DNA of 8,491 nucleotides from an uncultured Altererythrobacter sp. Lineage in GTDB: Bacteria > Pseudomonadota > Alphaproteobacteria > Sphingomonadales > Sphingomonadaceae. Below the pieces are notes generated by a model. It was not told the DNA's origin, made no database searches, and was given only the letters and a program-made list of their open reading frames with translations. This document shows positions 1 to 5,712 of the stretch, one piece after another (within the stretch, counting starts at the first letter, position 1; each line of letters starts with the position of its first letter). A program made the position numbers and the translations under genes. The DNA lies in the NCBI GenBank assembly GCA_946885545.1, contig CAMPGP010000076.1:1-8491 (forward strand), written 5' to 3'.

Positions 1-1
1 G

Positions 2-1216
2 ATCACCCCGCGCGGGCAGGCGCTCGCCGCGCTCCCGCTCGACCCGGCACACGCGGCGATGGTATTGTTCGGCGCCGAGCACGGCGCGGCGCACGAGGCG
101 GCAAGGATCGCGCTGCTGCTGCAGGAACGCGGCCTCGGCGGGCGGGGCGAGGACCTCGCCGGACGCCTCCAGCGCTGGAACGCCGACCGTTCCCCCCGCG
201 CCGAGGCGAGGCGCAAGCTGGCGGCGCGATGGGCGGACAGGGCTGGAACTCGTGCGAAAACAAAAACACAAGATGTTGTTCCGTCGGGAATTCTTCTCGC
301 AGCCGGGCTGCCCGACAATATCGCCCGCCGCCGGGATCCTTCGGGCGAGCACTGGCTGTCCGCCGGTGGCCGCGGGTACGTGCTCGACCCCGCAAGCCCG
401 CTTGCGCGCGCAGAGTGGCTCGCGATCGGTGATGCGCAGGGCCAGGCGAAGGGCGCGCGTATCACCGCTGCGCTCCCGCTCGAGGAAGCCGATCTCGAAC
501 GCTGGCTGCCCGAACGCATCGAGCGTCGGCAGGTGCTCAAGTGGAACGAAGGCGAGGCCCGGGTCGAGGCGCGCCTCGAGCGCCGTCTTGACGCCATCTT
601 GCTCGCGACCGGTCCCGACCCCGCGCCCGATCCCCGTGCGATTGTGGACATGCTTGTGGATAAAACGGTGGAGAGGCTGGGGACACTGCTCCCCGCCGAG
701 CTCCTCGCCCGCGCGCGCTATGCCGGAGTCGAAGCGCTGGCGCCGGAAGGCCTCGCCGACAGCGCCGACCTCTGGCTTCGACCGTTGCTCGAAGGACGCC
801 GCGACCTCGGCGTTTCGCGCGGCAAGCTGGTCGATGCGCTGCTCGCCCAGCTCGACTGGAACGACCGCCAGGCGCTCGACCGCGAGGCCCCGCGCGAATT
901 CGTCTCGCCCGCGGGCACGCACCACGCGATCGCCTACACCGGCGACGATGCCCCGAGCGTGGAGGTGCGCGTGCAGGCGCTGTTCGGGCTCGAGCGGCAC
1001 CCGATGGTCGGGCGCACGCCGCTCCTCCTCAAGCTCACCAGCCCCGCCGGCCGCCCGATCCAGTCCACCCGCGACCTCCCCGGCTTCTGGCGCGGATCGT
1101 GGGCCGAGGTGAAGAAGGACATGAAGGGCCGCTACCCCAAGCACCGCTGGCCCGACGAACCCTGGGCGGAAGCGCCAAGCCTCAAGACGAAGAACGCCTT
1201 CCATCGCTCGCAGTAG
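2..1216 (+). CDS. hrpB: ATP-dependent helicase HrpB, C-terminal part (5' end outside window)
   Basis: The reading frame is open from the window edge and ends at TAG 1214-1216, giving 404 residues, roughly the C-terminal half of a protein that is usually around 800 residues. The first residues (ITPRGQALAALPLDP) match the winged-helix/HA2-like region after the helicase core. The helicase motifs themselves lie upstream and are not seen. Near local residues 100-150 is the segment with GLPDNIARRR and the later ARITAALPLEEADLE pattern typical of HrpB. The HrpB C-terminal domain is clear from about residue 299 (EFVSPAGTHHAIAYTG), with PIQSTRDLPGFWRGSW at 352-367 and GRYPKHRWPDEP at 376-387. HrpB is a DExH-box putative RNA helicase whose cellular role is poorly defined. 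It is distinct from the type III secretion regulator of the same name. An internal ATG at 59 is not the true start because homology extends upstream of it. The frame is intact to the normal end of the family. Confidence 0.95.
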   Translation: MTPRGQALAALPLDPAHAAMVLFGAEHGAAHEAARIALLLQERGLGGRGEDLAGRLQRWNADRSPRAEARRKLAARWADRAGTRAKTKTQDVVPSGILLAAGLPDNIARRRDPSGEHWLSAGGRGYVLDPASPLARAEWLAIGDAQGQAKGARITAALPLEEADLERWLPERIERRQVLKWNEGEARVEARLERRLDAILLATGPDPAPDPRAIVDMLVDKTVERLGTLLPAELLARARYAGVEALAPEGLADSADLWLRPLLEGRRDLGVSRGKLVDALLAQLDWNDRQALDREAPREFVSPAGTHHAIAYTGDDAPSVEVRVQALFGLERHPMVGRTPLLLKLTSPAGRPIQSTRDLPGFWRGSWAEVKKDMKGRYPKHRWPDEPWAEAPSLKTKNAFHRSQ

Positions 1217-1222
1217 TTGACA

Positions 1223-1298
1223 CCCGAGCCGCAGGCGAGGCAAGGGCGACTGCCCGCCCGAGCTTGTGCGAGGAAGCCAAGGCGGACGGATGTCCGCC
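1223..1298. repeat. GC-rich pair of hairpin units after hrpB
   Basis: Two related units follow the hrpB stop. Each begins CCCGAGC (1223-1229 and 1257-1263), continues with a GCGAGG block (1235-1240 and 1268-1273), and ends in a hairpin. The first hairpin is GGGC-GACT-GCCC at 1244-1255. The second is GGCGGAC-GGAT-GTCCGCC at 1281-1298, a perfect 7-bp stem with a 4-base loop. No T-run follows either hairpin, so neither is a classical intrinsic terminator, although they may slow polymerase or stabilise the hrpB 3' end. The two-unit layout resembles dispersed intergenic palindromic repeats. Whether it recurs elsewhere in the genome cannot be told from this window. Confidence 0.5.
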
Positions 1299-1305
1299 GC
1301 CCGGC

Positions 1306-1322
1306 GTTTGAGGGACTCAAAC
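1306..1322 (+). promoter_or_regulatory. Dyad GTTTGAG-GGA-CTCAAAC over the NDUFS4-like gene's ribosome binding site
   Basis: This is a perfect 7-bp inverted repeat with a 3-base centre, ending 4 bases before the ATG at 1327. The only Shine-Dalgarno-like string upstream of that gene, GAGGGA at 1310-1315, lies inside the dyad. In RNA the dyad could form a short stem that partly hides the site; as DNA it could be an operator. It may also be the end of the repeat-like element just upstream. Only the symmetry is seen directly. Confidence 0.4.
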
Positions 1323-1326
1323 AAGA

Positions 1327-1605
1327 ATGCCTGCACGAATCTACCAGCGACCGAAGAACGCGATGCAATCCGGCAAGGCGCGGACCGACGAATGGGTGCT
1401 CGAGTTCGAGCAATCCGAGGCGCGCCGTCCCGACCCGCTGATGGGCTGGACCGGCAGCAGCGACACGCAGGCGCAGGTGCAGCTGACTTTTCCCGACAAG
1501 GACGCTGCAAGGGCCTACGCCGAAAAGCATGGCATTGCCGCACGCATCCACGTGACGCCTCCGCGCCACCTCAAGCTGCAGGCCTACTCGGACAATTTCA
1601 GATAG
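1327..1605 (+). CDS. NDUFS4-like NADH dehydrogenase (complex I) accessory subunit, ETC complex I subunit family
   Basis: The product has 92 residues. It begins MPARIYQRPKNAMQSGKA, continues with the core TDEWVLEFE (20-28), PLMGWTGSSDTQAQVQLTF (37-55) and DAARAYAEKHGI (59-70), and ends in a YSDNFR tail. This pattern is the bacterial and mitochondrial NDUFS4 (18 kDa, AQDQ) family, in which the MGW(T/S)-D-Q-F-A-AYAEK signature is characteristic. In mitochondria this supernumerary subunit sits on the peripheral arm of complex I and supports assembly and stability. Alphaproteobacterial homologues are encoded away from the main nuo operon, as here. No membrane segment or signal peptide is present, so it should act on the cytoplasmic face. 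The start is preceded by GAGGGA at a long spacing of about 11 bases. Its stop overlaps the end of the convergent SRPBCC gene by 8 bases. Confidence 0.88.
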   Translation: MPARIYQRPKNAMQSGKARTDEWVLEFEQSEARRPDPLMGWTGSSDTQAQVQLTFPDKDAARAYAEKHGIAARIHVTPPRHLKLQAYSDNFR

Positions 1606-2128
1606 ATTCGTCGCCGAACTGCGACGCTTCGAAAGCCCGGAGCGCGTCCGGCCCTTCCTCCGCGAGCAGACGCAGTTTATCGAGTGCGCCCGAAGTCGCC
1701 GACGCCATCATCGACAACTGGTCGCGATAGTCCCGCAGCGACATCGGCTGGTCGAAGATCACCTCGTTGATGAGCCGTAGTTCGCAGGCATCAGGACCAT
1801 CGGATTCGATCGTGTAGCGCTCGCGGTTCGCGACGAGCCGTCCGACCGTCGGTTCGATATGCGTCTCGAACACGTAGGTCTCGCCCGGAACGGCATCGAT
1901 CAGCGTCACGTCGAAAACATGCTCCGGCATTGCGGCGAGGAACAGGCGATAGCGCATCGGATCGTCGCCGACAGGCTCTATCCGATCGCCGAGCTGACGA
2001 CGCAAATGGCGCTCGTCGCCCCAATCGAGCAAGGGGTAGACCTCCCCTGCAGGGCGCGCGATGCGGATGTCGAAATCGAAAGTGACCGGCCCCTCGGGAG
2101 CCATCCTGGGCCTGAACCACTCGAGCAT
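1598..2128 (-). CDS. SRPBCC-family (START-like / polyketide cyclase-type) protein
   Basis: The product has 176 residues and is soluble, with no signal peptide. It looks like a single SRPBCC domain: an N-terminal beta strand VTFDFDIRIARPAGEVYPLLDW (15-36), where the helix-grip ligand-binding fold begins; a middle run of alternating strands including FDVTLIDAVPGETYVFETHI (72-91) and RYTIESDGPDACELRLINEV (104-123); and a long C-terminal helix from about 130 to 170 (LRDYRDQLSMMASATSGALDKL). Members bind hydrophobic ligands or act as cyclases, co-chaperones or stress proteins. The ligand here is not predictable. The gene follows proA in the same direction with 65 bases between and could be read from the same transcript. 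The start at 2128 has GGAG 7 bases upstream. Met9 (ATG at 2104) is an alternative start. The end overlaps the NDUFS4-like gene by 8 bases. Confidence 0.75.
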   Translation of the reverse strand: MLEWFRPRMAPEGPVTFDFDIRIARPAGEVYPLLDWGDERHLRRQLGDRIEPVGDDPMRYRLFLAAMPEHVFDVTLIDAVPGETYVFETHIEPTVGRLVANRERYTIESDGPDACELRLINEVIFDQPMSLRDYRDQLSMMASATSGALDKLRLLAEEGPDALRAFEASQFGDESI

Positions 2129-2129
2129 C

Positions 2130-2162
2130 GTGCATCTCCGGCTGTCGAGCCGGAGATTGCAC
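2130..2162 (-). promoter_or_regulatory. Long hairpin sequestering the ribosome binding site of the SRPBCC gene
   Basis: The arms ATCTCCGGCT (2134-2143) and AGCCGGAGAT (2148-2157) are perfect 10-base complements around a GTCG loop. With T2158 bulged, four more pairs extend the stem (2130-2133 with 2159-2162), giving about 14 bp. On the minus strand the right position for a Shine-Dalgarno, GGAG at 2139-2136, is inside the stem 7 bases from the ATG, and its partner arm contains CTCC. The structure also lies about 30 bases after the proA stop. No T-run follows, so a simple intrinsic terminator is less likely than translational masking or a 3'-end stabiliser. Confidence 0.6.
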
Positions 2163-2193
2163 TTGCGGCGGTAAACAGCCGGTTACGCTGTGA

Positions 2194-3459
2194 TTACGGA
2201 CGCGTCTGACCGTTGCCGTGGACGAGGTACTTGAAGCTCGTGAGCTGCTCGAGCCCGACGGGCCCGCGGGCGTGCATCTTGCCGGTGGCGATGCCGATCT
2301 CCGCGCCCATGCCGAACTCGCCGCCGTCGGAGAACTGGGTCGAGGCGTTGTGCATCACCACCGCGCTGTCGATCGCAGTCATGAAGCGGCGCGCGGCAAC
2401 CTCGTCCTCGGTCAGGATGGCGTCGGTGTGGTGGCTGGAGTGCGCGTCCACCCAGGCGATTCCTTCGTCGAGGCCGTCGACGATCTTCACACTGGCGATG
2501 GGGTCGAGGTATTCGGTGTCCCAGTCGGCGTCGGTGGCGGGCTTGATGCGGCTGTCGAGCGCGACCGCCTCGGCATCGCCGCGCAGCTCGCAGTCGGCGC
2601 CCATCGCCTCGGCGAGTTTGGGCACGACCTGTTCGGCGATCACGCGGTCGATCACGATGCTCTCGGTCGCCCCGCAGACGCCGGTGCGGCGCAGCTTGGC
2701 GTTGCGGATGATCGCCACCGCCTTGTCGACGTCGGCCGCGGCGTGGACGTAGGAGTGGCAGTTGCCATCGAGGTGGAGCAGCGTGGGCACGCTCGCCTGA
2801 TCGCGCACCAGCTCGACCAGGCCGCGCCCGCCGCGCGGGATCACCAGGTCGACGAACTGGTCGGCCTTGAGCAGCGCGGCGACGGCCTCGCGGTCGGTGG
2901 TCTGGACCGTCTGCACCGCATCTTCGGGAAGGCCCGCCGCCTTGAGCCCCGCGCGCATCGCGGCGACGATTTCGCGCGTCGAGTTGCGGCTCTCCGAACC
3001 GCCGCGCAGAATCACCGCATTGCCCGACTTGAGGCACAGCGCGGACGCGTCGGCGCCGACGTTGGGACGCGATTCGTAGATCATCCCGATCACCCCGATG
3101 GGCACCGCGACGCGCTCGATCTTCAAGCCGTTGGGCCGGTCGAACTGCGCCAGCTGGCGGCCGACGGGGTCGGGCAACTCGGCGATCTGTTCGAGAGCGG
3201 TGGCGATGCCTTCGATCCGTTCCTCGGTCAGCTTGAGCCGGTCGACGAAACTGTCGGGCTTCTTCCCTTCGACGCTGGCGACATCGGCCGCGTTCGCCTC
3301 GAGCAGCGCGGGCATCCTGTCGCGCAGCGACTTCGCGGCTTCGCGCAGCGCGGTGTTTTTCGCCTCGGTGCCGGCGGAAAGGAGCTGGCGCGCGGCCTCG
3401 CGGGCGCGGCTGCCGAGTTCGTGGATATGGATCTGCGGGTCGAGTGTCTGGTCGTTCAT
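2194..3459 (-). CDS. proA: Gamma-glutamyl phosphate reductase (glutamate-5-semialdehyde dehydrogenase) ProA
   Basis: The product has 421 residues, close to the roughly 417 of E. coli ProA. It reduces gamma-glutamyl phosphate with NADPH to glutamate-5-semialdehyde, which cyclises to pyrroline-5-carboxylate, the second step of proline synthesis, in the cytoplasm. Visible aldehyde-dehydrogenase-superfamily motifs include IYESRPNV (127-134), [11 protein letters not shown] (144-154) in the cofactor region, PRGG (208-211), and GVCGATE (260-266) with the probable catalytic Cys262. Further along are SSHHTDAI (341-348), [12 protein letters not shown] (379-390) and [15 protein letters not shown] (397-411). 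The start at 3459 is chosen because GAGG lies 7 bases upstream and homology begins just after it; the frame's earlier in-frame ATG at 3549 would overlap proC. The gene lies 43 bases after proC in the same direction, so co-transcription is likely. Confidence 0.97.
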   Translation of the reverse strand: MNDQTLDPQIHIHELGSRAREAARQLLSAGTEAKNTALREAAKSLRDRMPALLEANAADVASVEGKKPDSFVDRLKLTEERIEGIATALEQIAELPDPVGRQLAQFDRPNGLKIERVAVPIGVIGMIYESRPNVGADASALCLKSGNAVILRGGSESRNSTREIVAAMRAGLKAAGLPEDAVQTVQTTDREAVAALLKADQFVDLVIPRGGRGLVELVRDQASVPTLLHLDGNCHSYVHAAADVDKAVAIIRNAKLRRTGVCGATESIVIDRVIAEQVVPKLAEAMGADCELRGDAEAVALDSRIKPATDADWDTEYLDPIASVKIVDGLDEGIAWVDAHSSHHTDAILTEDEVAARRFMTAIDSAVVMHNASTQFSDGGEFGMGAEIGIATGKMHARGPVGLEQLTSFKYLVHGNGQTRP

Positions 3460-3502
3460 GAGTATCCTCTTGTCTCTTTGTTTCGGGGTGGGAGCCGGCG
3501 CC

Positions 3503-4291
3503 TCAGCGCAGCTCGACCGCCCGGTCGTAGGCCGCCTGCAAGGTAGCACGCATCAGGCGCGAAAGCTCGTCGTCGCCGTTGAGGGCGGCCAGCCCGGCGG
3601 CGGTGGTGCCGCCCTTGCTGGTGACCGAATTGCGCAGGCTGCCGAGTTCATCCGCACCGTCTTCCATCGCCATCGCAAGCGTTCCGGCCATGGTTCCGAG
3701 GACCATCTTTCGCGCGTCCTCGTGCGAGAAGCCGAGTTCTTCCGCCGCTGCGACGTAGGTCCGGGCGATCTCGAATACGTAGCCCGGGCCGGACCCGGCC
3801 ACCGCCGTCACGCGGTCGAGCCGGTCTTCGCTATCGACCGCCACGACGTCTCCGGCGCGCTCCATCATCGCCTGCGCATGGGCAAGTTGTGCCGGGTCGG
3901 CATCGCCTGCGGCATAGAGGCCGCTCACGCCCTTGCCGACGGCAGCGGGCAGGTTGGGCATCACCCGGACGACCGGCGCACCGTTCAGTGCCTTGGCGAT
4001 CCGACCGGCCGAGCAGCCCGCCGCGATCGACAGCGCATACCCGCCTGCGGCTAGGCGATGCGCGTGCTGTGCGACCACTTCGTCGACGAGCTGCGGCTTG
4101 ATCGCCACGATCACCACGTCGAATTGTTCGTCGCCCAATTCGCCGGCATCGGCAACGAGGCGCGCGGATGCAGGCGCGCTTTCAAGTGCCGGGTCGACGA
4201 TTGTGAATCGTTCGCCCCCCGACATCCAATGCGTCAGAAGTGCACTACCCATCTTGCCGCAGCCGACCATGAGTATGTTATTGAAATTCAA
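3503..4291 (-). CDS. proC: Pyrroline-5-carboxylate reductase ProC (TTG start)
   Basis: The product has 262 residues, usual for the family. It catalyses the last step of proline synthesis, NAD(P)H-dependent reduction of pyrroline-5-carboxylate, as a cytoplasmic oligomer. The N-terminal Rossmann fold shows [14 protein letters not shown] (6-19) with a GxGxxG-type nucleotide loop, followed by [18 protein letters not shown], with the conserved MPN motif, comes next, and then the C-terminal dimerisation domain with [13 protein letters not shown] and the strongly conserved [16 protein letters not shown]. The start is the TTG at 4291-4289. It has GAGGGG ending 6-7 bases upstream and keeps the first beta strand. 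The next ATG, at 4270, would delete that strand and has no Shine-Dalgarno. It is the first gene of the leftward proC-proA unit and is divergent from proB. Confidence 0.96.
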   Translation of the reverse strand: MNFNNILMVGCGKMGSALLTHWMSGGERFTIVDPALESAPASARLVADAGELGDEQFDVVIVAIKPQLVDEVVAQHAHRLAAGGYALSIAAGCSAGRIAKALNGAPVVRVMPNLPAAVGKGVSGLYAAGDADPAQLAHAQAMMERAGDVVAVDSEDRLDRVTAVAGSGPGYVFEIARTYVAAAEELGFSHEDARKMVLGTMAGTLAMAMEDGADELGSLRNSVTSKGGTTAAGLAALNGDDELSRLMRATLQAAYDRAVELR

Positions 4292-4313
4292 AGCCTACCC
4301 CTCGTATTCTATA

Positions 4314-4342
4314 AGTATAGCGTTCATAACCATTTGATTGCG
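4314..4342 (-). promoter_or_regulatory. Candidate proC-proA promoter
   Basis: On the minus strand TATACT (4319-4314) is five of six to the sigma-70 -10 consensus and stands in an AT-rich stretch. Transcription would start near 4307, leaving about 15 bases before the TTG start, which include the Shine-Dalgarno. The -35 position at a 17-base spacer is CGCAAT (4342-4337), a poor match. That position overlaps the palindrome at 4338-4347, which would fit a promoter needing an activator or controlled by a repressor. Confidence 0.45.
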
Positions 4343-4347
4343 CGCAA
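4338..4347. promoter_or_regulatory. Palindrome TTGCGCGCAA, candidate operator near the proC promoter
   Basis: This is a perfect 10-base palindrome in the divergent proC/proB spacer. It is flanked by TTG (4334-4336) on the left and CAA (4348-4350) on the right, so the symmetry partly continues. It covers the -35 position of the candidate proC promoter. No known regulator is assigned, and a palindrome of this length can occur by chance in GC-rich DNA. Confidence 0.3.
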
Positions 4348-4406
4348 CAACTACGTCGAACCGAAGTGCCTCCAAGGGCAGCGGCGACTTTTTTCCGCAT
4401 TCCCGG

Positions 4407-4435
4407 TTGTGCGCTGCACAATGACTACCTAGATA
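4407..4435 (+). promoter_or_regulatory. Candidate proB promoter overlapping a TTGTGC-GCT-GCACAA dyad
   Basis: TTGTGC (4407-4412), 17 bases, then TAGATA (4430-4435) has sigma-70 spacing, with three of six matches in each box. The -35 box is the left arm of a perfect 6-bp inverted repeat, TTGTGC-GCT-GCACAA (4407-4421). A protein bound there would block or modify the promoter. Transcription would start near 4442, giving a leader of about 30 bases. The symmetry is seen directly; the promoter role is inferred. Confidence 0.35.
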
Positions 4436-4470
4436 GCGTCCGGAAATTTTCAAGGAATGGATTTTTTGCC

Positions 4471-5619
4471 GTGGCTGATAATCGAAGCATTGTCGTAAAG
4501 ATTGGTTCCGCGCTGCTCGCGAATTCGGACCTGCTGACGCCGCGTTTCGGATTCATCCAGCGCCTGCTGGAGGATGTCGCCCGCCTGCGCGCCGATGGCT
4601 ACAACGTGATCCTGTGTTCGTCGGGTGCGGTCGCGCTCGGCCTCAAGATCGTGGGCGAGACGCCGGAGAACGCCGGGGTCAGCGACAAGCAGGCCGCCGC
4701 AGCGTGCGGCATGCCGCTGCTGCTCAACGCCTACAAGCAGGTCGGGCACGAATATGGCTTCGAGATCGCGCAGGTCTTGCTGACGCTGAGCGACTTCGAG
4801 CACCACCGCCGGTTCCTCAATACGCGCAACACCGTCCACCGCCTGCTGGAAGCCGGCGTCGTGCCGATCGTGAACGAGAACGATTCGATCACCACCGAGG
4901 AGATTCGCGTCGGCGACAACGACCGGCTCGCCGCGAAAGTCGCGCAGATGGTCGGCGCCAAGGACTTCGTGATCCTGACCTGCGTCGATGGGCTCTACGA
5001 CCGCAATCCGGACGAGCCGGGCGCGAGGCTGGTCGAGGAAGTGAACGACGTCGGCGAGTACATGGCGGCGACGACCGGAAAGAGTTCGCTCGGGACCGGT
5101 GGCATGACTACGAAGCTCAAGGCGGCCAATATGGCGCAGGAAGCCGGGTGCACGACCTATATCGCGAACGGCGAGCACGAGCGGCCGCTGTCGACGGTGC
5201 TGAGCGGCGAGCGCCGCTGCACCAAGTGCCTGCCCCATCCCAGCCCTCTTTCGGGGAAGGACAGCTGGATCGCCAACCGCCTGCAGATGGCAGGCAGCAT
5301 CGAGATACCGAAGGAACTGGCCGACGCGCTGGTTGACGAGAAGCGCTCGATCCAGCGCGAGGACATCGTCGCGATGGATGGCGATTTCACCCGTGGCGAC
5401 GTGCTCCACCTCTACGACAGCGAGGGCGTCGAGCGCGCGCGTGGCCTCAGCGATTTCACTTCGGAGGAACTGCGGGTGATGATCGTCAATCCCGAGGCAC
5501 CTGCCGAACAGTTGCTCGGCTACAAGACCAAGGGCGAGGTGATCCGCGCGAACAACCTCGTCATGCTCGATAACCGCCACTTGCTATGGGATGCGCCCGC
5601 CGGAATGGCCTCGGCCTGA
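4471..5619 (+). CDS. proB: Glutamate 5-kinase ProB (GTG start)
   Basis: The product has 382 residues, slightly longer than E. coli ProB (367). It phosphorylates the gamma-carboxyl of glutamate with ATP, the first and normally feedback-inhibited step of proline synthesis. The amino-acid kinase domain carries VVKIGS (8-13), SSGAVALG (50-57), IVNENDSI (133-140), GDNDRLAAKVA (148-158), and GTGGMTTKLKAA (208-219), whose Lys is the conserved phosphate-binding type. From about residue 290 a PUA domain follows (GDFTRGDVLHLYD, ARGLSDF, GYKTKGEVI). The linker CTKCLPHPSPLSGKDSWI (250-267) departs from the RKRWI form common in other ProBs and contains a Cys-x-x-Cys pair. The GTG at 4471 is chosen because homologues begin a few residues before VVKIG; an in-frame ATG at 4366 would add 35 unrelated residues. 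The nearest AAGGA is 14 bases upstream, which is unusually far. Confidence 0.95.
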   Translation: MADNRSIVVKIGSALLANSDLLTPRFGFIQRLLEDVARLRADGYNVILCSSGAVALGLKIVGETPENAGVSDKQAAAACGMPLLLNAYKQVGHEYGFEIAQVLLTLSDFEHHRRFLNTRNTVHRLLEAGVVPIVNENDSITTEEIRVGDNDRLAAKVAQMVGAKDFVILTCVDGLYDRNPDEPGARLVEEVNDVGEYMAATTGKSSLGTGGMTTKLKAANMAQEAGCTTYIANGEHERPLSTVLSGERRCTKCLPHPSPLSGKDSWIANRLQMAGSIEIPKELADALVDEKRSIQREDIVAMDGDFTRGDVLHLYDSEGVERARGLSDFTSEELRVMIVNPEAPAEQLLGYKTKGEVIRANNLVMLDNRHLLWDAPAGMASA

Positions 5620-5675
5620 TTCGCGAGGCGTCGCTCTCGAATCGACAGGGCGTCTCACGGGCCTGCCAACTTCAC

Positions 5676-5704
5676 TTGGCGTTCAGCGAGGCCGGGGTTA
5701 TAGG
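5676..5704 (+). promoter_or_regulatory. Candidate bamD promoter, suggesting a leaderless mRNA
   Basis: TTGGCG (5676-5681), 17 bases, then TATAGG (5699-5704) is a good alphaproteobacterial-style sigma-70 arrangement. It ends only 8 bases before the bamD ATG at 5713. Transcription would begin at or within about two bases of the start codon, and no Shine-Dalgarno is visible upstream, so the transcript would be leaderless or nearly so. Confidence 0.45.
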
Positions 5705-5712
5705 CCCGGTCC

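Noticed and set aside
252..1112. 286-codon frame inside hrpB, same strand, other frame
   Set aside because: Arg/Ser/Pro-rich frame typical of a shifted reading of a GC-rich gene; the hrpB frame has continuous homology across the region.
1217..1222. Perfect TTGACA -35 box directly after the hrpB stop
   Set aside because: No acceptable -10 box 16-18 bases downstream (the 17-base position reads GCAAGG), so it is probably a chance match.
1281..1298. Intrinsic terminator of hrpB
   Set aside because: The stem is strong, but the following bases are GCCCGGCG with no T-run, so it does not meet the usual criteria.
2218..3546. 442-codon open frame on the plus strand opposite proA
   Set aside because: It mirrors proA codon structure in GC-rich DNA, gives an arginine/valine/glycine/aspartate-rich product without recognisable motifs, and lies opposite an unmistakable enzyme gene.
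4381..4398. GCGG ... CCGC stem around a six-T run as an attenuator for proB
   Set aside because: Only four base pairs with the T-run in the loop; not a plausible terminator, and upstream of the likely transcription start.
4366..4470. 35-residue N-terminal extension of ProB from ATG 4366
   Set aside because: The extra residues have no family similarity and would contain the candidate promoter and dyad; homologues start near the GTG at 4471.
4450..5580. 376-codon open frame on the minus strand opposite proB
   Set aside because: Antisense shadow of a clearly conserved kinase gene; low-complexity composition and no family resemblance.
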